Assembly (NCBI GenBank): GCA_023261465.1
Contig: JAHFOW010000022.1
Span: 1 to 8,833 of the forward strand
DNA: 8,833 bases
Reading direction: 5' to 3'
From: Planctomycetota bacterium
GTDB lineage: Bacteria > Planctomycetota > Brocadiia > Brocadiales > Brocadiaceae
Shown one piece after another: positions 1-7,243 of this stretch (position 1 is its first letter; every line of letters starts with the position of its first letter). Made by a program: the position numbers and the translations under genes. Under the pieces are notes generated by a model. The model made no database searches, was not told the origin of the DNA, and worked only from the letters and a program-made list of their open reading frames with translations.

Positions 1-1262
1 TTCTCATCTTGTCCAAGAAGCTCAATCGTGATGCCGTTTGTCTCGTCGCAATAAATAGTGTTAATGCCACCATCAAAATAGGAACGGGGATTATCATAAT
101 CACCGTTTGTTATGAGAGCGGTATTTGCGAACCCTCCGCTAAAGGAGTTGTTTTCCTTCTCCAGTGTCAATAGGGGGCAGGAGGCAAATCGGGTTCAAAT
201 TTACCCGCTTTGGGATCAAGGTACTCCATATTAAAAACAAAATTGTTTCCATGTTGACCAAATTTTACATTCAATCTGGCTAACTTATAACCCGGAGCGT
301 TCGGATCCCCTCTTGGAATCAATACGAAATCCGTTACTCCCGGCTGAAGATTAAGCACTTGTTCACCCTTTGTCCAGACGGCATGGTACTGGTATGATTG
401 GGATGGCGGAGCAAATGGAGTAGCCCCTAATCCGCTGCAAAAATTACCATTTTCCCGTACCACGCAAGAAATATCTTTCCATGACGCAACTATATTTTCT
501 AAATCCGAACAGTTTTTACAGCTACCATCATCCGAGGGTTTCATTCCGCCTTGATGGAATCCCCAAGCCTCTGTTCCGTTTCCGCCCAGGTTATGCAGAG
601 CTTCATGAACAACACCACCAAATTTATCACCACCTGGGAGAAATATGTCTGCAGATAATCAAGCAGAAGAAAGAGAAACGACACCATCATTGGTACTATA
701 ATGGGTCATGCCAATACTTCCCCATAATCCCACATTATATCTTCTTTGGTCATCATGGGTTACACAGAACATGACTCTTGCATACTTGGAAAAATCAACT
801 TCGGGATCAAATTGGGCAATTGCGTCTTCCGCCATCTTATCCAACAATGGCTGCCTGTTTTGATCAAAGTATTCCTCAATATTGAGAGGCATCGTTTTCC
901 AGCCCATTACCTCTCCGGTAAACCAAACCTTGCCGTTTGAACCAGCTGAAAACCAAGAGTTTTCCGATTGGGGATTATTTTTGTCAAAAAATTCACTTAT
1001 TATCCATTCGTCAGTTACATTTGGGTCGTGAGGAGCATTCGGAAATTCTAACTTCAAAATAACCGTAGACTGTTCCCCGATACTAGGGTTATCTTTTGCT
1101 TCTAATGTTGATTTTCCCGAAAAAACTTGTCCGGTATCAAGAAGTGTCGCATCTTGATACACTCCGCTACATTTGCCATTTTCGCTAGCAAACGCTACGG
1201 AATGTGGACCAACAACAAAACAAGGCAACACAAAATCCCAACCTCTCAAACATCTTACTCAT
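1..1262 (-). pseudogene. Broken secreted HExxH metallopeptidase-like gene, 3' end beyond the window
   Basis: Three frame segments join into one protein. The first starts at ATG 1262-1260 and gives MSKMFERLGFCVALF, a Sec-type signal peptide start. It runs into TAG at 1187-1185 unless the frame moves by +1 around the T-runs complementary to 1217-1220 or 1232-1235. After that shift the frame gives the signal-peptide end HSVAFA|SENGKC and a long ectodomain down to an in-frame TGA at 661-659. The same frame continues without a stop through 658-170 and contains HEALHNLGGNGTEAWGF (HEALH at 607-593), an HExxH zinc-protease motif, then a cysteine-bearing region ending in PDLPPAP. At the C-run complementary to 173-177 a -1 shift avoids TGA 169-167 and opens a frame (EKENNSFSGGFANTALITNG) that runs past position 1. 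The sites recall M6-like secreted peptidases, but the usual third zinc ligand is absent and I cannot name the family. Decay or sequence error are both possible. Confidence 0.7.
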
Positions 1263-1291
1263 ACTGCATTCATCCCAATTAAAAAGGGCAT
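1259..1291 (-). CDS. Possible ten-codon leader peptide before the protease-like gene
   Basis: On the minus strand AAGGAG (1305-1300) lies 8 nt before ATG 1291-1289, the best ribosome binding site near the start of the protease-like gene. The frame reads MPFLIGMNAV and stops at TGA 1261-1259, which overlaps the ATG at 1262-1260 of the signal-peptide ORF as ATGA. That arrangement is typical of translational coupling. It may be a real leader ORF, or the remains of the original N-terminus after a further indel, since this frame is the one used by the ectodomain. No homolog can be judged at this length. Confidence 0.3.
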   Translation of the reverse strand: MPFLIGMNAV

Positions 1292-1539
1292 TAGATTTTC
1301 TCCTTAATCTTATAATTACCGCCACAATAGCGAACTATACTACTTTTTGCCAACAACCGCTTCAAGTAAAAATTGTCTTTCCCTTTTTGCTTCGCAAAAA
1401 ACGCTAAGCAAAGAGCAAAAGTGCCACTCCTAATTTCTTCGGCAAAATCTCTCGTTATTCCCGTTAGCCGGTAACAATTATCCCTTGAGACTTCTACAAA
1501 ACAGAAGGCACACGGGATAATTATATTCATTTAATTTTA
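1292..1539. other. Gene-poor spacer between divergent genes
   Basis: With the promoter region to 1612 this makes a gap of about 350 bases. A minus-strand frame is open from 1530 to 1291 (79 codons). It has no Shine-Dalgarno site, no domain-like composition, and runs through the strong hairpin at 1476-1522, so I do not call it a gene. A second small stem-loop, TTTTTGC-TTC-GCAAAAA, lies at 1384-1400. It is A/T-dominated and symmetrical and could be a weak bidirectional terminator, although neither flanking gene converges on it. Confidence 0.5.
1476..1522. repeat. Long imperfect inverted repeat (hairpin)
   Basis: Arms 1476-1495 and 1503-1522 pair at 17 of 20 positions around a 7-nt loop (ACAAAAC). 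The outer nine pairs, AATTATCCC with GGGATAATT, and the inner five, CTTCT with AGAAG, are perfect. It lies 17 nt before the -35 box of the toxin-antitoxin operon. It could be a regulator-binding palindrome, a structured transcript end for leftward or rightward RNA, or a small dispersed repeat unit. It lacks an adjacent long T-run on either strand. Confidence 0.6.
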
Positions 1540-1567
1540 TTGACATGAAAATTGTATATGATATTAT
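1540..1567 (+). promoter_or_regulatory. Sigma70-type promoter of the toxin-antitoxin operon
   Basis: TTGACA (1540-1545) is a perfect -35 box. TATTAT (1562-1567) follows after 16 nt as a good -10. Transcription would start near 1574, about 54 nt before the antitoxin ATG at 1628. The surroundings are strongly A/T-rich, which makes the -10 choice less certain than the -35. Confidence 0.6.
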
Positions 1568-1576
1568 TAAATTAAT

Positions 1577-1605
1577 AAATTACAAGAATTATAATTTGTA
1601 AATTT
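1577..1605. promoter_or_regulatory. Operator-like inverted repeat before the antitoxin
   Basis: TTACAA (1580-1585) and TTGTAA (1596-1601) are perfect inverted repeats 10 nt apart. Allowing a one-base bulge, the arms extend to AAATTACAA and TTGTAAATTT (1577-1605). The site lies between the promoter and the ribosome binding site. Type II antitoxins with an AbrB-type domain usually bind such palindromes to repress their own operon, so this is the natural candidate operator. That role is inferred from position and symmetry. Confidence 0.45.
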
Positions 1606-1627
1606 AAGAATCATGAGGGAGACAAAA

Positions 1628-1912
1628 ATGCCATTGATCAAGATCAAACAGAACTATCAAATCACCATACCGCAGGAGCTTCGCAAGAAGTTTAACGTTG
1701 CAGTAGGGGATTATTTGGAAATAGAAGACCAGGAAGAAGGTTTGGTGATAAAACCTGTGAAGGTTGTCCGTCCAGACCAGGCGTATTTTTATACTCCGGA
1801 ATGGCAGAAAAAAGAGGCTGAGGCTGATGAGGCTATTGCTAAAGGCGATGTATTGGGGCCATTTAACAATGCTAAAGATGCGATTAAGGCTCTTAAAAGG
1901 GCCAAATTATGA
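1628..1912 (+). CDS. AbrB/SpoVT-fold (MazE-like) antitoxin
   Basis: A 94-residue protein. The N-terminal half, PLIKIKQNYQITIPQELRKK followed by a VAVGDYLEIEDQEEGLVIKP segment, is a classic swapped-hairpin AbrB/SpoVT DNA-binding domain (about residues 2-47). The charged, helical C-terminal half (WQKKEAEADEAIAKGD to the end) is the usual toxin-wrapping tail. I chose ATG 1628 because GAGGGAG (1615-1621) sits 6 nt before it; ATG 1613 overlaps that site and would add only five residues. It should neutralise the RelE-like toxin encoded directly downstream, with which it overlaps by 4 nt, and repress the operon through the palindrome at 1577-1605. Domain and arrangement are seen directly; pairing and autoregulation are inferred from known type II systems. 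Confidence 0.85.
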   Translation: MPLIKIKQNYQITIPQELRKKFNVAVGDYLEIEDQEEGLVIKPVKVVRPDQAYFYTPEWQKKEAEADEAIAKGDVLGPFNNAKDAIKALKRAKL

Positions 1913-2166
1913 ACCTTTTATTTTCAAAACCGTTTGTCAGAGATTACAGAAAGCTATCCAAACAAATTCAAACGGCCATAGATAAGCAAATAGAGTTTTT
2001 TATGTCCAACCCCGGGCACCCTTCTTTAAACATTAAAAAAATGAATGATTCGCGGGACATTTGGGAAGGGCGCATAACCAAATCTTACCGTTTTACTTAT
2101 CAAACCAAAAGGGACACCTATGTTCTACGCACAGTCGGAACCAACGATATTTTAAAAAATCCTTAA
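1909..2166 (+). CDS. RelE/ParE-superfamily toxin
   Basis: An 85-residue protein of the size and pattern of RelE/ParE toxins. It has an N-terminal helical hairpin (FVRDYRKLSKQIQTAIDKQI), then HPSLNIKKM, an IWEGRITKSYRFTY strand pair, and a C-terminal YVLRTVGTNDIL. The HPSL...KK...IWE...R...VGxxDIL pattern is familiar from small toxins annotated as RelE-type mRNA interferases, where the last motif is more often GxHDIL. Here the histidine position is asparagine. The ATG overlaps the antitoxin TGA as ATGA, and AAAGG (1896-1900) lies 8 nt before it, so the two are translationally coupled with the antitoxin made first. The likely action is ribosome-linked mRNA cleavage; gyrase poisoning as in ParE cannot be excluded from sequence. 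Confidence 0.82.
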   Translation: MNLLFSKPFVRDYRKLSKQIQTAIDKQIEFFMSNPGHPSLNIKKMNDSRDIWEGRITKSYRFTYQTKRDTYVLRTVGTNDILKNP

Positions 2167-2232
2167 TTATCTTTTACGGTATGTGTTTACTGAAGAAATT
2201 ATACTTAGAAAACTTTTTATGTTATTAATGTA

Positions 2233-3228
2233 ATGTCTTTGCCGCCGTTTCTACCACTCTTAATTACCGGAGTTACCGGTGTTCCCGGTTATAGTGTCTA
2301 TAAGTATTTTCACACAAAATACCCCGGTCACGTTACTGCCATTCGGCCCGTTCGGTACTGGCCGCTCCGGGGCGATGGAATCATTCCCCTCGATGTGGAA
2401 GACCGCAGGGGACTTGCAAACCTGATGAAACAGAAGAAGTTTAAGTCCGTTATAAATGGCGCAGGCTCATGTGCCCTGAAATCCTGTGAGATGAACCCCG
2501 TCCTGGCCTACCGGGTGAACGTTCAGTCACTCTTGAATGTCCTGGAAATAATGGAAGGCCATGATATGCGGCTTGTTCATCTGTCCACCGATCTGGTATA
2601 TCCGGGAAGGGCATCGGGGATGTACAGGGAAGAAGACCCGGTGTCCCCGGTTACCATGTACGGCAGGACAATGGCTATCGCCGAAGAGATTGCCATGCTC
2701 CGCTATCCATCTGCAGCAATTTTCCGGATATCGCTCCCCATGGGGATCAGCGTCAACGGACATGCCGGGGCAATTGACTGGATACTTTCCCGTTTCAAAA
2801 AGAACAATCCTGCCACTCTCTACTTTGATGAATTAAGGTCGCCGTTTTATTGCGAGGATTTTAACAGGGTGGTGGAACTTGCACTGGAAAAGAACCATGT
2901 CCGGGGTGTCTACCATTTTGGTTCACACCGGCACCTCAGTCTGTACCAGATTGGACAAATCGTAAACAAGGTCGGCGGTTACGACCCGCATTTGCTCAAG
3001 GGATGCATGCGCCAGGAAGCAGGGCCAATGCCGCCGCGGGCAGGAAACGTTACCATGAACAATGAGAAGCTTATCAACGCATTAGGGATAGACCCCTTCA
3101 GCAAGTGGCCGCATCTGGAATGTCATGTTCCCTACGGAAAAGACTGGCATTATCATCGTCCCAAACACATGACCTTTCACCCTGAAATGATCTACAAGTG
3201 CCTTTACCATATTCCCCTGGCATGTTGA
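2233..3228 (+). CDS. RmlD-like extended SDR (NAD(P)-binding reductase/epimerase), YxxxK altered
   Basis: A 331-residue cytosolic protein with an extended short-chain dehydrogenase fold. The nucleotide-binding loop is ITGVTGVPG (G13, G16, G19). Next come a core VINGAGSCALKSCEMNP with LAYRVNV, the active-site strand VHLSTDLVYPG (S118, T119, D120) and YGRTM at 143-147. These follow dTDP-4-dehydrorhamnose reductase and its relatives closely, but the catalytic lysine of YxxxK is M147 (codon ATG). RmlD proteins are about 300 residues; this one has a His-rich C-terminal extension. The substrate is unknown; sugar-nucleotide or related metabolism is the family's usual role, and loss of the lysine suggests weak activity or a binding role. 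The start has no Shine-Dalgarno site (the sequence before it is ATGTA overlapping the ATG). It is chosen because the Rossmann strand begins nine residues in. TATACT at 2200-2205 may be its -10. Confidence 0.8.
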   Translation: MSLPPFLPLLITGVTGVPGYSVYKYFHTKYPGHVTAIRPVRYWPLRGDGIIPLDVEDRRGLANLMKQKKFKSVINGAGSCALKSCEMNPVLAYRVNVQSLLNVLEIMEGHDMRLVHLSTDLVYPGRASGMYREEDPVSPVTMYGRTMAIAEEIAMLRYPSAAIFRISLPMGISVNGHAGAIDWILSRFKKNNPATLYFDELRSPFYCEDFNRVVELALEKNHVRGVYHFGSHRHLSLYQIGQIVNKVGGYDPHLLKGCMRQEAGPMPPRAGNVTMNNEKLINALGIDPFSKWPHLECHVPYGKDWHYHRPKHMTFHPEMIYKCLYHIPLAC

Positions 3229-3308
3229 ATATTCGGAACATCTTATAGAAACAACACAGAGAGCCGCACACCTTCAACTCGCCGTTTTCCAAAATATACG
3301 ACCATTAG

Positions 3309-3337
3309 TTGACTTTTTTCGTACAAAATGATATATA
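3309..3337 (+). promoter_or_regulatory. Sigma70-type promoter of the SNF2 helicase gene
   Basis: TTGACT (3309-3314) and TATATA (3332-3337) are separated by the ideal 17 nt. Transcription would begin near 3344, about 57 nt before the ATG. Inverted repeat CGTACA (3320-3325) and TGTACG (3349-3354) brackets the -10 box and could be an operator. The rest of the gap 3229-3400 shows no gene and no convincing terminator for the upstream reductase. Confidence 0.6.
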
Positions 3338-3400
3338 TGTTGTATATGTGTACGTAGTATTTCAAATCCTTGTTCATCCCTTTTACAGGAAGTATATCGC

Positions 3401-6193
3401 ATGAAAACCTTCTATTTGGATTTCATTACAACTCAGGATGTAAAGTCTTTTACCGAAAGCGGCGTTTACAGCCGCGGGCTTGCCTATTATAAGGGCGGCC
3501 GTGTTCATAATTTAACGTACAAAAATGGGGAACTCACCGCAGAGGTTGTCGGCAGCGAATCAATACCTTACGGTGTTTTAATTTACTCAGACATGAGAGA
3601 CATCTATGACATGAGCTGTGAATGTTTATATGCATCTGACGGGGATATATGCAAACATATCGTTGCCACGCTTTTACAATGGATTGAAACGAGGGATAAA
3701 AAAAGAAACATTCTTCCAGTATTATCTGCAAAAAAAGGGGCGTTCAACCCCTTGCCATTTTTTATCCCAAAATTAAAGAATTTAAAGCCCAAAACATCCA
3801 ACAAGTATGAAGAGCCTTCATTTTTTGATGTTGATGAAGACGATGACGACGATAATAGGCCTACCAACATTTTTTACGATCTGTTCTCAGCGTTTGACAA
3901 TGTCAATCTCAAGGTAGACCTCCTCAATGGCGGACCACAGCTCGAAATCAGGCTGGTTTCTATCCAGGGTGACGAAACGGTGCTCCATATTTCACCCGAA
4001 AAAAGCCCGGTTATTTTTGAAAAATTGACCGATGATCAATATCCCAACATAGAATTTTCTGAGCGTATACTAAAAACAAAACTCCACAAAATCCCCCTTG
4101 TTCCCCATCTCCATGCCCAGATAAATAATGAGGGACATATCGAATTATCCCCTGTTCTGAAAACAAAAGGCGCTCAGAAAAAAGAACAGGTATTTTCGTG
4201 GGAGGAATTAAAAAAACACCGTCTTGGTAAACAGTGGATATGGCATAATAATACGTACCGGCCTATCGAGCCCGTTCCTTTTACCATTCAACCTTACTTT
4301 AATAATGAAAAACCGCTTGTTTATAAGGAAAATGAAGCCGTTGAGTTTCTCAGGAGGGATCTCAGCGCATTGCTCTCAGAGCCTTTATTTAAACCGTCTG
4401 AGCAATTGCGTTATGCAGAAGTTCACGATAACCCCAATGTTGCTCACGTGCAGGTGGAGGTCTTCGATAACGACTGGCTATGGCTTGACCCTACCTACAA
4501 GGTGGGAAAACACACCATCACCCTTTCTGAAATCATGTCATGTCTTGATAGCAACGGCTGCATTCGTAAGGATGCGGATTATATAAAAATCCCCAAAGAT
4601 ATTCTTGACCTCTGGGAGCGGGGAAGAGGGGTTGTTGAAAATGGGCGCATAAAGATACCTAAGCTGGGATACCTGCGTACCAGGGCAGAATGCGGTAAAC
4701 AGGTAAAGGTAACCGCCTGCAGGGAGTCGCAAAAATTTCTCATGAATTTCGACCGTATCACTCCCCCGCAACCTGCGCCGCCGGTAGGTACCTATAAAGG
4801 CGATCTGCGGAACTATCAGAAAACGGGTTATGACTGGCTCTGGTTTCTCCACACAAACAGTTTTCACGGTATCCTGGCAGATGAAATGGGTCTGGGAAAA
4901 ACCCATCAGGCAATGGTTTTAGTGCTCTCGGCTTTACAAACAGAGCCTCAATTGCCCAACCTGATTATCTGTCCAACCTCGGTGCTGGACCACTGGGAAG
5001 TCAAGTTTAAAAGTTTCGCTCCGGAAGTAAAATTAGCCCGGTTCTATGGTAAGGAAAGAATCTCCATCATTTCAGAAAACCTCCCGTCTGTGGTATTGAC
5101 CACCTACAGCATCCTTTCCCGCGATGTGGAAGGTTTGAGCAAGATACAGTGGAACTACGTCGTCCTGGACGAGGCGCAAAAGATCAAAAACCACAATGCA
5201 CAGATGAGCAAGGCCACCAGATTCCTGAATGCAAAACACCGCCTGGCATTAACAGGCACCCCCATTGAAAACAGGCTTTCAGAGTTGTGGTCGATCTTTG
5301 ACTTCCTCATGCCCGGCTATCTGGGAAGTTTGCAGGATTTTAAGGCGCGCTATGAAAACCCCATTACAAAGTACCAGGATGACGAAAAACGTGAGATGTT
5401 AAAGAAGATTATCCATCCTTTTAAATTGAGACGGCTTAAAAAAGACGTCTTGACGGAATTACCACCAAAGACAGAAGAAAAACGGTATTGTACCCTGACG
5501 CCAGCCCAGATTGTCATGTATAAAGACCTCGTAAATCAGGAGGGAAGCAAGCTCATTATGAAGTTACGGGATGAAAGCAGCCCCGTGGAATACATCCACA
5601 TCTTTGCATTGCTTACCAAGTTGAAACGACTGTGCAACCATCCAAAATTAATTTTAAACGGAAAGACGCCGAAAGGTATTGCCTCCGGGAAGTTTGAGCT
5701 TTTCAAGGAAATCATGGAAGAGACGCTTGAATCCGGGGAAAAGGTGGTGGTCTTCTCCCAATATCTGGAAATGCTGGATATGATAGGCAACTGGCTGAAT
5801 ACCCTTGATGTAAGGTATGAGACCTTACGGGGAAGCACCAGGGATCGTGGCAAGGTCGTCGAGAGATTCCAGACCGACCCCAATTGCAATGTCTTCCTGG
5901 GCAGCCTTATGGCTGGCGGATTAGGTATTGATCTGACCTCCGCATCGGTCGTTATCCACTACGACCGCTGGTGGAACGCCGCCCGTGAAGACCAGGCCAC
6001 CGACCGCGTCCATCGTATAGGACAGACACGGGGAGTGCAGGTGTTTAAACTCATTACGAAAGGTACGCTCGAAGAGAAGATCGATACCATGATCACCACC
6101 AAGTCGAACCTCATGAATTCCGTTGTAGAATCTGACAATGCGGTGTCTAAGGCGTTTTCGAGGAAGGAATTGATAGAGTTGCTGACGTTTTAA
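3401..6193 (+). CDS. SWIM zinc-finger SNF2-family helicase (HepA-type ATPase)
   Basis: A complete 930-residue DNA-dependent ATPase. The N-terminus carries a SWIM zinc finger, CEC...CKH (C73, C75, C84, H86), likely for nucleic-acid or protein binding. It is followed by an acidic run (about 143-151) and a divergent middle domain. The SNF2 motor has all main motifs: DEMGLGKT (494-501, Walker A), DEAQ (590-593), LALTGTP (615-621), VVVFSQY (782-788), MAGGLGIDLT (837-846) and DQATDRVHRIGQ (864-875). It probably remodels DNA-protein complexes, as RapA does for stalled RNA polymerase, or acts in repair. Such bacterial SWIM-SNF2 proteins are common and often stand alone. AGGAAG (3387-3392) lies 8 nt before the ATG. 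It has its own promoter, and 136 nt separate it from the DUF4145 gene downstream. A defence role is possible but not shown. Confidence 0.92.
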   Translation: MKTFYLDFITTQDVKSFTESGVYSRGLAYYKGGRVHNLTYKNGELTAEVVGSESIPYGVLIYSDMRDIYDMSCECLYASDGDICKHIVATLLQWIETRDKKRNILPVLSAKKGAFNPLPFFIPKLKNLKPKTSNKYEEPSFFDVDEDDDDDNRPTNIFYDLFSAFDNVNLKVDLLNGGPQLEIRLVSIQGDETVLHISPEKSPVIFEKLTDDQYPNIEFSERILKTKLHKIPLVPHLHAQINNEGHIELSPVLKTKGAQKKEQVFSWEELKKHRLGKQWIWHNNTYRPIEPVPFTIQPYFNNEKPLVYKENEAVEFLRRDLSALLSEPLFKPSEQLRYAEVHDNPNVAHVQVEVFDNDWLWLDPTYKVGKHTITLSEIMSCLDSNGCIRKDADYIKIPKDILDLWERGRGVVENGRIKIPKLGYLRTRAECGKQVKVTACRESQKFLMNFDRITPPQPAPPVGTYKGDLRNYQKTGYDWLWFLHTNSFHGILADEMGLGKTHQAMVLVLSALQTEPQLPNLIICPTSVLDHWEVKFKSFAPEVKLARFYGKERISIISENLPSVVLTTYSILSRDVEGLSKIQWNYVVLDEAQKIKNHNAQMSKATRFLNAKHRLALTGTPIENRLSELWSIFDFLMPGYLGSLQDFKARYENPITKYQDDEKREMLKKIIHPFKLRRLKKDVLTELPPKTEEKRYCTLTPAQIVMYKDLVNQEGSKLIMKLRDESSPVEYIHIFALLTKLKRLCNHPKLILNGKTPKGIASGKFELFKEIMEETLESGEKVVVFSQYLEMLDMIGNWLNTLDVRYETLRGSTRDRGKVVERFQTDPNCNVFLGSLMAGGLGIDLTSASVVIHYDRWWNAAREDQATDRVHRIGQTRGVQVFKLITKGTLEEKIDTMITTKSNLMNSVVESDNAVSKAFSRKELIELLTF

Positions 6194-6220
6194 GTTTACA
6201 AAATATATTTAAAAGCGAGA

Positions 6221-6273
6221 AATACTGTGATATATAAATTTATTTTCTGCATCAGTATTGATCATGATTTTTT
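6221..6273 (+). terminator. Weak terminator-like inverted repeat after the helicase gene
   Basis: AATACTG (6221-6227) pairs with CAGTATT (6253-6259) across a 25-nt loop. A run of six T follows at 6268-6273. The stem is A/T-rich and the loop long, so as a rho-independent terminator it is poor. The perfect palindrome ATCATGAT (6261-6268) lies between stem and T-run. Confidence 0.25.
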
Positions 6274-6329
6274 ATTATTAATAAAAGGTAAGCATCCCTG
6301 ATTAAACACATAACACTGGAGACAAAAAT

Positions 6330-7198
6330 ATGGATTTTCGAAATGGTATAAACAAAGCCATGACTAATCACTTACTAATTATATCTGAAAATATGAAAAA
6401 CATTAGAATGGATGACATTAAAGGAATTTCTCAATTGCTACAAACTCGATTACAATTTATTGGAGATAGAACATTAATCGGAAACTCATTCACAAATTGT
6501 GGAAATATTTTTTGCCCTCGATGTCGTGATATTAGGGCTGTGGATATTGAAATTAAATACGGTACTCATATAGACAGAATGGGAGAAGATCCTCTATCTA
6601 TTGCAACTGTGGGTAATCGAGTCGAAAATTTAAAACCAAATGAAATATTTGCTGATGATATACTATATCAAATGGAATGTCGTCAGTGTGGATGTAAGGG
6701 AATAGGTTTGGCATTGTCACGGAAGAATAATGCTTCTAATTTGATTATAAAATATCGAGAAAGCATACTGGAAGGAACGGCAAATATCCCAACTGAAATC
6801 TCATACTATCTAGCCGAAGCATTTCAGTGTCGCTGTGCCGGTGCATTCAGTGCCTCTGCTGCAATGTATAGAGCCGCATAGAGGCGTTATTGCATTATTT
6901 TAAATACACGGATGGAATGCTTAGTGCGAAATTAAATAAATTAGAAAATGATATCAAAGGTGGATTAGCTCCGGATTGGGTTAAATCACTATATGAAGAA
7001 GGACATTTTAAAATTATTAAAGATCTAGGAAATGCATCAATCCATCCCAATGGTGGTGATATAAATAGGCAATCAATCTTTGATCAAAAGTTAACGGATG
7101 GTCTTGATACAGTATTTGGATTTATATTGTATTCTGCATTTGATGCTCCAGCCAAACGCAAAGCCGAAGTTGGCAAATTAAAATCACGATTGCCATAA
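6330..7198 (+). pseudogene. DUF4145 zinc-ribbon protein, split by a one-base frame change
   Basis: The first piece (6330-6881, 183 codons, GGAG at 6318-6321 as ribosome site) has an N-terminal zinc ribbon (C62-x2-C65 and C117-x2-C120-x-C122). It then reads into the conserved DUF4145 helix, FSASAAMYRAA, and stops at TAG 6879-6881. A -1 shift continues from ATA 6878 as IEALLHYFKYTDGMLSAKL, then an LGNASIHPNGG motif, to TAA 7196-7198. Joined, the protein is about 289 residues, a normal length, and the helix AAMYRAAIEALLHYF is uninterrupted, so one base has been lost. AGAGG (6880-6884) stands 5 nt before TTG 6890, so the C-terminal 102 residues could also be translated separately. DUF4145 has no settled activity. 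It occurs alone or with restriction-modification and other defence genes, which fits the methyltransferase downstream. The gene is much richer in A+T than the helicase gene. Confidence 0.75.
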
Positions 7199-7243
7199 GA
7201 TAATACCAATCTGTATATATAGGTAATGTAGTTAAACGGAGCG

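Noticed and set aside
659..661. Altered genetic code with TGA as an amino acid
   Set aside because: TGA clearly ends the antitoxin (1910-1912) and the reductase (3226-3228), so it is a stop in this organism.
600..661. Selenocysteine insertion at the TGA
   Set aside because: I see only a weak TTATC...GATAA pairing downstream, not a convincing SECIS hairpin, and the gene has two other lesions.
481..940. Plus-strand open frames antisense to the protease-like gene
   Set aside because: Their composition (many His and Tyr, no motif) is that of reverse-strand shadow, while the minus strand carries a signal peptide and the HEALH motif.
1247..1249. TTG as start of the protease-like gene
   Set aside because: It would yield MRGWDFVLPCF without a basic n-region or ribosome site. 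The ATG at 1262 plus one frame change gives a proper signal peptide.
1291..1530. Open minus-strand frame of 79 codons
   Set aside because: No ribosome site, no domain-like sequence, and it runs through the perfect arms of the 1476-1522 hairpin. I treat it as non-coding.
3827..3856. GAT/GAC-rich stretch as a tandem repeat
   Set aside because: It encodes the acidic run of the helicase and has no regular unit; it is simple low complexity.
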